Of a stretch of DNA of 16,735 bases, positions 1 through 7,149 are shown piece after piece (the first letter of the stretch is position 1; each line of letters opens with the position of its first letter). This DNA comes from Gammaproteobacteria bacterium (GTDB taxonomy: Bacteria; Pseudomonadota; Gammaproteobacteria; Pseudomonadales; Cellvibrionaceae). Position numbers and translations under genes: made by a program. The notes beneath the pieces were generated by a model, which searched no databases, was not told the origin of the DNA, and saw only the letters and a program-made list of their open reading frames with translations. The stretch spans positions 1-16,735 of the forward strand of contig JAGKWO010000072.1 in assembly GCA_021151835.1 (NCBI GenBank), written 5' to 3'.

Positions 1-188
1 GCGACCAGCTCTTTGAACATGCGCAATTTGGTTTGTACCGACATAGGGTCAATCAGCGCCTGGTTGCCATCACGCAGGTCAGTGCTCATCCAAATAGGCG
101 GTTTTTCGATGTGATTGTTCGGCCATTGGCGGTCGGGCAAGGAGACGCCGACAAAACGCTGGTACTTGGTGGATGGATTGGAAAGCAT
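1..188 (-). CDS. leuA: 2-isopropylmalate synthase, N-terminal part (cut by window edge)
   Basis: Only the first 62 or so codons are inside the window; the gene continues beyond base 1. The product would catalyse the first committed step of leucine synthesis: acetyl-CoA plus 2-oxoisovalerate gives 2-isopropylmalate, in the cytoplasm. The visible residues start MLSNPSTKYQRF and contain DLRDGNQALIDPM at about residues 37-49. This is the N-terminal signature of the proteobacterial alpha-isopropylmalate synthase type, in which the Asp-Arg pair starts the metal and substrate site of the TIM barrel. The ATG at 188-186 is preceded by a GGAG Shine-Dalgarno at 198-195 with six bases of spacing. It diverges from an Lrp/AsnC-family gene, a plausible but unproven regulator of it. 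The family assignment is firm; nothing can be said about the missing C-terminal part. Confidence 0.9.
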   Translation of the reverse strand, partial: MLSNPSTKYQRFVGVSLPDRQWPNNHIEKPPIWMSTDLRDGNQALIDPMSVQTKLRMFKELV

Positions 189-556
189 GACTGGCTCCGT
201 TAAGTCGCTAAAAGGTAATTCGCAAAAAATTAGGGTTGATATAGCCCGGTTTGGCAACGGCTCCTGGGGGTAACAGGGCCGGATTAGCAGGGGTGCGGTC
301 ACTCCAGGGTAATCCCGCTCCGACGCGGGTAGCGCGCGGCTTTTTCAACCTGAACCCAGTATAGGCAAAACATTGCGGCAGATGATTGCCAATATTGTGC
401 TAATATCAGCCCATATGAAATTTTATGCCCAATATAGGAATATTTTTGATATTTAATGCCAAACAATAGGGCATTGACGAACAAGCCCTTCCGCTGCGCC
501 CTGCTCAGGAGGAGACGGCGGGGCGAGAATTAGACATCATCATTGGAGAACCTACG
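189..556. promoter_or_regulatory. Divergent leuA / Lrp-family control region
   Basis: These 368 bases hold no convincing gene. The half next to the regulator (about 385-475) is strikingly A+T-rich and contains small dyads: CAATATTG near 390, and AATAT-TTTTG-ATATT near 440-455. This is the type of sequence Lrp-like proteins often bind. The half next to leuA is G+C-rich and holds a CCCGC/GCGGG hairpin at 314-329, with a TTTTT run at 341-345 downstream on the plus strand. No leucine-rich leader peptide was seen in front of leuA, so classic attenuation is not supported. Promoter positions could not be fixed with confidence. Confidence 0.4.
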
Positions 557-1021
557 ATGGAACTTGATAAGTACGACCGTATGATTCTGGAAGCGCTGCA
601 ACACAACGGGCGCATTTCCAACCAGGAACTGGCAGACAGTATCAGCTTGTCCCCCTCCCCTTGCCTGCGCCGGGTGCGGGCGCTGGAGGAGGCAGGCCTA
701 ATCGATGGTTATGTTGCCCTGCTCAATGCACGCAAGCTGGGGCTGACGCTGGTGTCCTTTATCCAGATCAGCATGGACAAACACACCCCCGACCGTTTTG
801 ACATGTTTGAGAGAACCATCGCAGCCTACCCCGAGGTGCTGGAATGCCATTTGATCACCGGGCAGTCCGCCGATTATTTATTAAAAGTGATCGTGAAAGA
901 TATGGATGCCTTCCAGCAATTCCTGCTGCAAAAACTTACCCGTATCGAAGGTGTCAGCGGGGTGCATTCGTCGTTTGTATTAAAATCGCCAGTGGATAAG
1001 ACAGCCTTGCCGGTGGGATAA
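557..1021 (+). CDS. Lrp/AsnC family transcriptional regulator
   Basis: This 154-residue protein has the usual Lrp/AsnC length. The N-terminal winged helix-turn-helix spans about residues 4-60 (recognition part around SNQELADSISLSPSPCLRRV). A RAM ligand-binding and oligomerisation domain spans about 63-141, including the family signature ECHLITGQSADYLLKV (96-111), and the protein ends in the usual TALPV tail. Such proteins bind amino acids and act as octameric local or global regulators of amino-acid metabolism. Start ATG 557 has GGAGA at 545-549. It diverges from leuA, so control of leucine synthesis is a reasonable inference, and autoregulation is common in the family. The tail also resembles BkdR-type regulators of branched-chain amino acid breakdown, so no gene symbol is given. 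Confidence 0.88.
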   Translation: MELDKYDRMILEALQHNGRISNQELADSISLSPSPCLRRVRALEEAGLIDGYVALLNARKLGLTLVSFIQISMDKHTPDRFDMFERTIAAYPEVLECHLITGQSADYLLKVIVKDMDAFQQFLLQKLTRIEGVSGVHSSFVLKSPVDKTALPVG

Positions 1022-1022
1022 A

Positions 1023-1070
1023 AATAAACCCATGAACTAAAAAATTCATGGGTTTATTAACAACTTTTTT
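1023..1070 (+). terminator. Intrinsic terminator after the Lrp-family gene
   Basis: A perfect 14-bp inverted repeat pairs 1023-1036 with 1045-1058 around an 8-base loop. A T6 run follows at 1065-1070. It begins one base after the TAA of the regulator and lies between convergent genes. On the minus strand the stem is followed only by TTTT-A, so it could also serve, less efficiently, the AIM24 operon that ends at 1093. Confidence 0.75.
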
Positions 1071-1092
1071 AATTCGTTTTGTGCGAAACGAT

Positions 1093-2097
1093 TTAACCCT
1101 TCGACTGCACCGGCCTGAAATAATCCGCCCAGGAAACGAACGCTTGGGCGTTTCGGGTTTGGATCCAGACTTTACCTTTGCCGCGGAAGCGACACACAAA
1201 GCCCTCACCGGAAAAGAACAGCGATTTATAGCCGCCGACTTTGGTGATTTCGTATTCCATGCCATCGGTGAAAGCGACTATGTTGCCGGTGTCGACAACA
1301 TAATCGTCTTCCACTTCAATTTCGATAATGGCGCCGTAAGAGTTAAACCATAAATCGCCTTTGCCACTGGCGCGAATTAAAAAGAAACTTTCGCCAGAGA
1401 AAAAGCCTTTCAGCATACCCTGCCATTTGGTTTCCAAATTCACATCCATGGTAGCTGCGACAAATGCAGAATTTTGGATAAACAACGTCTGGCCGTTCAA
1501 GTATTGGTGAACCATATCACCGGGCGTGCCGGGTGCTATGCCGATTTCACCAGCGCCTTTGGCGGCTTTGAATTCGTTGAGGAATAAACTTTCGCCGGTG
1601 AGGAATCGCCCAACGCCGCCTTTTAGTTTGGTTTTCATTTCCAAATGGGTGTCCATGGTCGCCATCGCCGAGGCCTCGACTTTTAGCGTTTCATTGGCGG
1701 GAATTTGCACGGTTAAAAATGCGTAATCCGGGCGGCCTTCAATTTTGTAATGCCAGCCCAGGAAGTTTTCCGGTTGTGTCGCAATAGCGGCTGGTACTTG
1801 ACTCGGAACGACTGGGAATTCGGCCGGGGTTTCAACCTGGTTTGCCACTATAGCTGTCAAGGGTTCTTCTACAGGTAAAATTTCGCAAGCGAAGCCCGCT
1901 TTTTCAATGGCTGCTTTAAATTTTTGGGCGGTTGTTTCGTCAACATTGCTTTTGACAGTGACCGGCAACCGGGTCAGCATTTGTGTGGCTTTTTCGATGC
2001 TAATTTTAAATAGCTGTGCGAATTTTTCCGTCGCTGTTACCAGGTCTGCACCTTCGACCAACTCGCCGGTGAGCTGCACTTTGTATAAATTTTCCAT
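1093..2097 (-). CDS. AIM24/TIGR00266 family protein with extra N-terminal domain
   Basis: This 334-residue protein is the last gene of a four-gene operon. Residues 1-78 form a small alpha/beta-looking domain (MENLYKVQLTGELVEGAD...). Similar short domains occur at the N-termini of assorted proteobacterial membrane or unknown-function proteins. A Pro/Val/Ala-rich linker (about 79-112) leads into an AIM24 beta-sandwich domain (about 113-332). The AIM24 domain shows the family pattern: GESLFLNEF, PGDMVHQYL, QNSAFVAATMDV, GESFFLIRASGKGDLW, DDYVVDTGNIVAF and FSGEGFVCRFRGKGKVW. No signal peptide or membrane span is visible. Yeast Aim24 is a mitochondrial inner-membrane protein; the bacterial members have no established biochemical role. 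Its AAGGAG Shine-Dalgarno overlaps the TAA of the upstream gene. Family placement is confident, function unknown. Confidence 0.85.
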   Translation of the reverse strand: MENLYKVQLTGELVEGADLVTATEKFAQLFKISIEKATQMLTRLPVTVKSNVDETTAQKFKAAIEKAGFACEILPVEEPLTAIVANQVETPAEFPVVPSQVPAAIATQPENFLGWHYKIEGRPDYAFLTVQIPANETLKVEASAMATMDTHLEMKTKLKGGVGRFLTGESLFLNEFKAAKGAGEIGIAPGTPGDMVHQYLNGQTLFIQNSAFVAATMDVNLETKWQGMLKGFFSGESFFLIRASGKGDLWFNSYGAIIEIEVEDDYVVDTGNIVAFTDGMEYEITKVGGYKSLFFSGEGFVCRFRGKGKVWIQTRNAQAFVSWADYFRPVQSKG

Positions 2098-2108
2098 GTA
2101 TTGGCTCC

Positions 2109-2792
2109 TTAGGCTTTGCGCACGCGCAAGTTAGGTGTGAGCGAAACACCGAAACTCTTGGGATTATGGGATTGACACCAGAGGGTGCCCTTGCCTTTGA
2201 ATTTACACACCAGGCCCTCACCACCCAAAAAGGATTGCAGCCAACTTTTGCCTGCTTTAGTGATGGAAAAATCCAGGGTTTCGTTAAAGGCCACTATGTG
2301 CCCGGAATCCACAATATATTCGCCATCCACTTCTATGGGATAGATCGCACCAAAACTGGATAACACAACTTTGCCGCGCCCTTTTAAATTCAGCCAAAAC
2401 ACACTTTCGCCAGAGAACAGTGACTTGAATCCCTGCCAGCCCATATCCATTTCAATGGCATCTTCACAGGCAAGAAAAGAACCGCTCTGTACAATCAGGT
2501 TTTCATTATCCAACTCCACACACAACATATCGCCCGCCAGATTACTGCCCAACCAGATTTCACCCGGCTTGCCTTGGGCATCAAAATGGTTGAGGAAAAA
2601 AGACTCACCGGAGAGCATGCGTTTAGCCGCTTTTAAAATGCCACCGGAATTTTTTTTGTGGGTGGTTGTAGTGATATTCATATGACCACTCATAGCGATC
2701 ATGGAACCAGCTTCGGCCGTACAGGTCTCGCCCGCCGCCAGGGTAATTTTAGCGGCCGTGTTGCCCGGCTGGTTTACAAATTCAACGTTCAT
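2109..2792 (-). CDS. AIM24/TIGR00266 family protein (second paralogue)
   Basis: This 227-residue protein is essentially one AIM24 domain. Recognisable blocks are AGETCTAEAGSMIAMSGHM (20-38), SGESFFLNHF, GDMLCVELDNENLIVQSGSFLA, GEYIVDSGHIVAF and GGEGLVCKFKGKGTLWCQS. A short tail ends RVRKA. It differs from its neighbours in a poly-Thr/Lys stretch (TTTTHKK), so the three paralogues are old duplicates rather than recent copies. The ATG at 2792 has AAGGAG seven bases upstream, and that site contains the TAA stop of the preceding gene, which suggests translational coupling. There is no secretion signal; a cytoplasmic or peripheral membrane location is likely. Biochemical function is not known for this family. 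Confidence 0.87.
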   Translation of the reverse strand: MNVEFVNQPGNTAAKITLAAGETCTAEAGSMIAMSGHMNITTTTHKKNSGGILKAAKRMLSGESFFLNHFDAQGKPGEIWLGSNLAGDMLCVELDNENLIVQSGSFLACEDAIEMDMGWQGFKSLFSGESVFWLNLKGRGKVVLSSFGAIYPIEVDGEYIVDSGHIVAFNETLDFSITKAGKSWLQSFLGGEGLVCKFKGKGTLWCQSHNPKSFGVSLTPNLRVRKA

Positions 2793-2802
2793 GCTGTACT
2801 CC

Positions 2803-3465
2803 TTACCAGAACTTGGGGTTCAACCAACCGGTGAGGCCGGTGATGCTGCGTGATTGGATTATAATTTTGCCTTTGCCTTCAACACGCGTTACCAACCCTT
2901 CCCCGCCAAAAAAACTGGAAAAAATGCCGCCGGCCAATTGTAACTTGAGTTTTATACCTGGCTCGTAAGCGACCAAATGGCTGGTATCCACAATATATTC
3001 ACCGTCGATTTCCCGCTCCAATAGAGCGCCGTAAGCCCCGTAGAAAAGATCGCCGCTGCCGCTGATTTTTAAGCGGAACAAACCCTCGCGCGCAATAAAC
3101 GACACAAAACCTGCCCATACCAATTGCAACTTCACACCTTCCGTGCAAGCGACGAAGGCACTCGGTTGCAGGTAAAATTCATCGTTCTCCAAACGTCGCT
3201 GGCAAATTTCACCGGGAGTGCCCTGCACCAATGTCATCCGCCGCGGTTGCCGGGTATTGTTGGTAAAATGGTTGATAAACAGGGATTCGCCACCCAGGTA
3301 TTTGCGCAGCAACCCTTTAAAAAATCCGCCATTTAACTTGGCTTTTAAATCCAGTGCGGCATCCATGCTGGACATGGCATTGGACTCGCTGATAATGGTT
3401 TCGCCCGGCTGCAGCTCGACCTCAATATAGGAAAAGGCCTGGGAGCCTTTTAATTCAGTTTTCAT
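2803..3465 (-). CDS. AIM24/TIGR00266 family protein (first paralogue)
   Basis: This 220-residue single-domain protein shows the AIM24 pattern: PGETIISESNAMSSMDAAL (20-38), GGESLFINHF, GTPGEICQRRLENDEFYLQ, GSGDLFYGAYGALLEREI, GEYIVDTSHLVAYEPG and FGGEGLVTRVEGKGKI. I chose the ATG at 3465 over an in-frame ATG at 3495. It has an AGGGAG Shine-Dalgarno at 3480-3475 and it overlaps the end of the upstream peptidase gene by 11 bases, a normal coupled arrangement. The longer version would add ten residues lying inside the peptidase reading frame. Operon position directly after the M48 peptidase suggests a shared membrane or envelope task, but this is inference. Confidence 0.87.
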   Translation of the reverse strand: MKTELKGSQAFSYIEVELQPGETIISESNAMSSMDAALDLKAKLNGGFFKGLLRKYLGGESLFINHFTNNTRQPRRMTLVQGTPGEICQRRLENDEFYLQPSAFVACTEGVKLQLVWAGFVSFIAREGLFRLKISGSGDLFYGAYGALLEREIDGEYIVDTSHLVAYEPGIKLKLQLAGGIFSSFFGGEGLVTRVEGKGKIIIQSRSITGLTGWLNPKFW

Positions 3466-4648
3466 TGGTTGCTTCTCCCTGGTGATTGGTGACAAAACTG
3501 GCTACGGCAGCTTTCAGTTCCACAAACTGCGGTTGTAGATTGCGATACTCGATTTGCCGGGTATTTTTTTCTGCCAATGCTTGTAAGCGTTTAATGCGAT
3601 CCTCACTAGCGGGGTGGGTGGATAAAAATTTCAGCGCTTGTTTAGCGAGCTCCTGGTTTTCCTTGTCCACCAACTTATCCATTTGCTTTTTTTCTTCCTC
3701 GATCATTTTTTCAAAAAAGGTGGCGAGCCCAATCGGGTTGATATTGGCCTTTTGCAAAAGAGCAAACCCTTGCGTATCGGCTTCGGTTTCAAAACCGCGC
3801 GAATAACTTTGGTTAATTAACAAAGGCGCTGCACCGCTTAGCACTGCCAGTAATCCGGAGGTATCACCAAACACGGCGCTGGCAATCATATAAATGCCGC
3901 TTGCGCCTATCACATTGCGAATGCCGTGCTGCTGTTCAACATGCTGGACTTCATGGGCGAGCACTCCCAATAACTCCTCGGCAGAATCCGCGCGCAAAAT
4001 TAATTCCGAATGGATTACCACTTGGCCGCCCGGCAGTGCAAAGGCGTTGAGGCTGGCATCATTAACGATTTGAAAGTGGTATTGGTAGCGGCTCTTTTCC
4101 AAGGCTTCAACCAGCGGATCAACCAAGGGCTTCAGCAGGCGATCAGCCTCCTTTTGATCCAGAAAGTGTTTGCCAAATTGATATTGGGCAATCGCGGATT
4201 CGCCAATTTTTTGCTCCCATTCCACTGGAATTTCCCTGGCGATCAAACCGGTGAAAAAATCCATGCGCAACACAATCACTAAAGGAACGGCCACAATCAA
4301 CGAGATTACGCTGGCGATTAAACCCCAACCAAGCCAATGCTTGTTGCGCGCACCAGTGAGAAGCCTGGAAACACTTGGCAGGCTATGTAAGTGCGAGTCC
4401 TGTAGAACACGACGATCACTGGTGTAAAAACTCCAGCCGGGAAGGTCCGGGTGTTCAAAATACACCAGGCGATTACTGGCCCCACCCACACTGACCTGCA
4501 GCCCGTGTAGCGGAAGGTGCAGGTGTTGATCCCGAATGCTGAAATCAATCCCTGCAGGGGTGATGGTCATAGTCCCCGAGGCCTTCCCCTTAGGCAGTTG
4601 ATGGTGAAAACCCATACAGTCGTACTGGGTTTGAGAGAATTCTTGCAC
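3455..4648 (-). CDS. Membrane-anchored M48 family zinc metallopeptidase
   Basis: This 397-residue protein is the promoter-proximal gene of the AIM24 operon. Residues 1-100 form a non-catalytic N-terminal domain without a signal peptide. About 105-128 is a single hydrophobic membrane span (WLGWGLIASVISLIVAVPLV). The rest is an M48 peptidase: NAFALPGGQVVIH (201-213), the zinc motif HEVQH (232-236) with catalytic Glu233, the third zinc ligand at Glu287 in ETEAD, and the C-terminal LSTHPASEDRI block (342-352). All catalytic residues are present, so it should be an active protease, probably facing the periplasm, in the manner of BepA/LoiP-type M48 proteins in membrane-protein quality control. The start is taken as GTG 4648, with AGGAAGG upstream; ATG 4615 is the alternative. 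It is not HtpX, which has more membrane spans. Confidence 0.88.
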   Translation of the reverse strand: MQEFSQTQYDCMGFHHQLPKGKASGTMTITPAGIDFSIRDQHLHLPLHGLQVSVGGASNRLVYFEHPDLPGWSFYTSDRRVLQDSHLHSLPSVSRLLTGARNKHWLGWGLIASVISLIVAVPLVIVLRMDFFTGLIAREIPVEWEQKIGESAIAQYQFGKHFLDQKEADRLLKPLVDPLVEALEKSRYQYHFQIVNDASLNAFALPGGQVVIHSELILRADSAEELLGVLAHEVQHVEQQHGIRNVIGASGIYMIASAVFGDTSGLLAVLSGAAPLLINQSYSRGFETEADTQGFALLQKANINPIGLATFFEKMIEEEKKQMDKLVDKENQELAKQALKFLSTHPASEDRIKRLQALAEKNTRQIEYRNLQPQFVELKAAVASFVTNHQGEATNEN

Positions 4649-4769
4649 TTTCCTAATCCCTTCCTGTGTTTGGTTTATGTGCCAATTGGCGGGCTATCCT
4701 CAATGATTTCGCCTGATTAAGCAAATCCCGTTAAAGGTATGCCAGCCCGTTCCAGACCCTCCCTAAAAC

Positions 4770-4809
4770 TTGTTCATAATGCACATATGCCCTATGATAA
4801 GTGCACATA
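4770..4809 (+). promoter_or_regulatory. Sigma-70-type promoter with direct-repeat operator of the Xre/RES locus
   Basis: TTGTTC at 4770-4775 and TATGAT at 4793-4798 are separated by exactly 17 bases, a good -35/-10 pair. The direct repeat TGCACATA occurs at 4780-4787 (in the spacer) and 4802-4809 (at the expected transcription start), 22 bases apart. Placement over the promoter fits autorepression by the Xre-type antitoxin, as is usual in toxin-antitoxin operons. Binding itself is inferred. Confidence 0.55.
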
Positions 4810-4829
4810 GAACATTTATGGGAGTATCC

Positions 4830-5141
4830 ATGTCAGCCCTTCCGCAAAATAGTCCTGATCCTGCCACTGTACTTGCCAAAGCGGTATTGAACGCGGCCGA
4901 GCAACTCGGGTTAAAGCAAGCCGAGCTTGCGGCGGTGCTGGGGATTCACCGCACGGCCATCAGCCGGCTCAAGCAAAACCCGGCGCTCGCATCTGCAACG
5001 TATTTCCGGCACCGCCTGGCGGTTAGTGGAAAGCCAGGAGCAAATCGCCACACTGGGTTATGTGGATACCCTGGAAGAACAAGCGCTTTTGGAGGAGATG
5101 CTCGATGCTGTCAAGCCACCCTATCCCGCCAACTGCGATAA
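4830..5141 (+). pseudogene. Xre-type antitoxin of a RES-Xre (MbcA/ParS) system, truncated
   Basis: Start ATG 4830 has TGGGAG at 4819-4824. The first 50 or so residues match the N-terminus of Xre/MbcA/ParS antitoxins: a DPATVLAKAVLNAAEQLGL helix, then a helix-turn-helix (KQAELAAVLGIHRTAISRL, 29-47). After about residue 51 (base 4980) the similarity stops. The C-terminal antitoxin domain that normally binds and blocks the RES toxin is absent, roughly 75 residues short of usual length. The frame then runs out of frame through toxin coding sequence to a stop at 5139-5141. A 103-residue HTH protein could still be made and might still bind the promoter, but it should not neutralise a toxin. A deletion, not a simple frameshift, best explains this. 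Confidence 0.7.
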
Positions 5142-5709
5142 CTATCATTATTTACTCAAAACTCCCTTTCGCTACCCGCCACTGAAATGGGGTTCCCGTT
5201 TCGGTCGCATCCATGAACCTGGAATTTTCTATGCCGGTTGTACTGCCACAACCACACTGGCGGAATCCGCCTTTTATCGCTTTGTATTTTGGTATTCGAT
5301 GAATGCGATTCCCATCAAAAATACCATAACCTCGGCACACACTTTATTTTGCGTGAACTACGCCAGTAAACAGGGTGTGAAATTGCATTCCGCGCCTTTC
5401 GATCAATTCCAACATCAACTCACCCATCCGCAAGATTATTCCGCCACCCAGCAATTGGGCAGTGACATGCGCGCGGCCAAGGTCGAAGCCTTTGAATACC
5501 AATCGGCACGCGACCCCGAAAAAAACCTTTGTGTGGGTTTATTCGTTCCCGCCGCCCTCGCACAGAAAAATCCGACAGAGATGACTCAATGGTTATGCGA
5601 GTTAGGCGCGAATGAAGTTGCCTTCAAGCAAGTAGGACAAAAAGAAATTATTCGCTTCCCGCTGGATAATTTTTTGGTGGCTGGCAAGCTCCCTTTGCCT
5701 GCGGCGTGA
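5017..5709 (+). pseudogene. RES-domain toxin (NAD+ phosphorylase family), start lost
   Basis: RES toxins degrade NAD+ and arrest growth unless held by the partner Xre antitoxin. Homology begins at WRLVESQEQIATLGYVD (5017 onward). It continues through the RES domain with FRYPP, GSRFG, GIFYAG and TTLAESAFYR, so the expected Arg, Tyr and Glu active-site residues are present, and it reaches a normal C-terminus (PLDNFLVAGKLPLP). The frame is open from 4927, but everything before 5017 is a shadow of the antitoxin frame. No proper ATG with a ribosome site exists; only TTG 4927 or GTG 5026 could serve. It lies one frame off from the antitoxin. Catalytic residues are intact but expression looks unlikely, fitting a silenced toxin that lost its antitoxin. 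Confidence 0.72.
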
Positions 5710-5746
5710 GGTAGTTGACATGCTGTTGGGTAAAAAAATTTAAACC

Positions 5747-7036
5747 TTAGGGAACATTCACTCGCAGGTCATTACCCACTTTAATCACATCCAATTTGCG
5801 GTTCTGGTTGTTGATTTGCACTGAATAATAAACTGGCGCGCCCAAGGCATCGCCCGTAATGCTTAATTCATAGGTGCCGTTTACCAGCGGAATTGAATAG
5901 GCGCCCGCCGTGTAAACCGAATAGGTTTTACTGTTTATGGTGATACTAATACCACTCAGGCCCTCACCGACATCGTAGAACGCGTTGTTATTTTTATCCT
6001 CGTAAATCACCCCTGTTAAATAAAATCCCGCGCCGGAGCGCGCGAAATTCTGGGTGAGCATGGACGATAAATAATCTTTACCCTCGTAGGTAAAATAGCC
6101 CTGGCGTTGTCCCACACCCAGTTCGCGGTAATTTGTACTGAGGATATTCACGCGATGGCCCGGCGACTTGAACAGGCCTTCGTGGTGCGAAATGGCGTAG
6201 CTGGTCAAATTAATCGTGGGCGCCTGGGTTCCGCCCCAGGCAATATTTTCACCGCTCGCCCAATTGCCACTGAATACATAGCCGGCTGCTTGCATTCGTT
6301 CATGGGGGGAAGAATTATTTTCACCGGTGTGGGAAAAAATATCCATCTCGAGCATCCATTGTGAGTGCTTGCGCGAAGCATCAATCAATAACAGGTTGTG
6401 CGCGAGCGGCGCTTTGGGTGTATCTGAAATTTGCGTACCGGTGATTCCATCGTTCAAACCGATTTCCAAACGTGCCGCTTCTGCGCCAGGGTTGGCACGC
6501 GCACGGTTGACCAGCTCCATGACTAACACTTCCTGGGCGGTAGGTTGCCTGGCCAGGTCGATTGAACCCGGTGTTGCGTTGACTTCGCTACTGGCAAGGC
6601 TCTCCTGGTTGCCGTTAATCGCCGTCACTACAAAATAATAGGTGTCTCCATTACGTAAATTGTTTATCACATGTGGCGAGCTGGCGTTGTCCAGGCGCGT
6701 TCCATCCTGAAAACTGGCAATGGAATTGATCAGAATATTCGCCTCGGACGCGTAATAGATTCGATAACCAGCGGCCCCCGTTACCGGATTCCAACTTAAG
6801 GTGACAGCGCCATTTCCCGGCAAAATAGCAATATTTTGCGGCGCCGCCAGGGTCGCATTTGCAGACGACACCGCAGAAGAAGCCAGGTTGCTAGCCAAGC
6901 TGCTTGAATATGTGGTGGTTGAGGATGATGGCGTTGATACCGGGGGATTTGAACTGCCTCCCCCGGAACCGCCGCAGGCGACCAGTGTGAAAATAGCCAA
7001 TAGCAATAGTGTTGATTTGACCGGATGTTTATTCAT
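5747..7036 (-). CDS. Lipoprotein with FN3, CAP/SCP and SdrD-B-like domains
   Basis: This is a 429-residue secreted lipoprotein. A signal peptide ends in the lipobox LVAC (18-21), so Cys21 should be acylated. A Gly/Ser/Thr-rich linker follows (22-62). Then come a fibronectin type III domain (about 66-156), a CAP/SCP domain (about 165-332) and a C-terminal Cna-B/SdrD-B-like beta domain (about 338-425) with an Asp/Asn-rich DKNNNAFYDVGEG loop that looks calcium-binding. CAP markers include NRARANPG, SHTGEN, GENIAW, HHEGLFKSPGHR and TQNFA; His236, Glu263, Glu286 and His294 are the likely conserved cavity residues. I chose ATG 7036 because it places the lipobox at the N-terminus; the frame stays open to 7117. 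CAP proteins in bacteria have no single established function. Adhesion or polysaccharide-related surface roles are guesses. Confidence 0.85.
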   Translation of the reverse strand: MNKHPVKSTLLLLAIFTLVACGGSGGGSSNPPVSTPSSSTTTYSSSLASNLASSAVSSANATLAAPQNIAILPGNGAVTLSWNPVTGAAGYRIYYASEANILINSIASFQDGTRLDNASSPHVINNLRNGDTYYFVVTAINGNQESLASSEVNATPGSIDLARQPTAQEVLVMELVNRARANPGAEAARLEIGLNDGITGTQISDTPKAPLAHNLLLIDASRKHSQWMLEMDIFSHTGENNSSPHERMQAAGYVFSGNWASGENIAWGGTQAPTINLTSYAISHHEGLFKSPGHRVNILSTNYRELGVGQRQGYFTYEGKDYLSSMLTQNFARSGAGFYLTGVIYEDKNNNAFYDVGEGLSGISITINSKTYSVYTAGAYSIPLVNGTYELSITGDALGAPVYYSVQINNQNRKLDVIKVGNDLRVNVP

Positions 7037-7149
7037 AGCGGAGCCACTCCGAATGTCAGCGATAAAAAATACTAACAATATCGACAGCAGCGCACCGCGA
7101 ACCTCACCACAAGTCACCCGCCATTGGGCCAGTTGGCTACATCATTTGG
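7037..7149 (-). promoter_or_regulatory. Gap between the cyn operon end and the CAP lipoprotein gene
   Basis: This 113-base gap separates two same-strand genes. Just before the lipoprotein start, CGGAG and CTCCG at 7039-7051 form a short hairpin with a 3-base loop that contains the only GGAG ribosome-site candidate. No convincing terminator for the cyn operon was seen, so readthrough into the lipoprotein gene cannot be excluded. Confidence 0.25.

Noticed and set aside
299..484. 61-codon minus-strand frame in the leuA leader, considered as a leader peptide.
   Set aside because: It has no run of leucine codons near its end, no clear ribosome site and spans the AT-rich control region.
4971..4983. 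Programmed frameshift site joining the Xre and RES frames (CAAAACCC).
   Set aside because: The change needed is +1 and no recognised +1 signal is present; loss of the antitoxin C-terminal domain shows a deletion rather than recoding.
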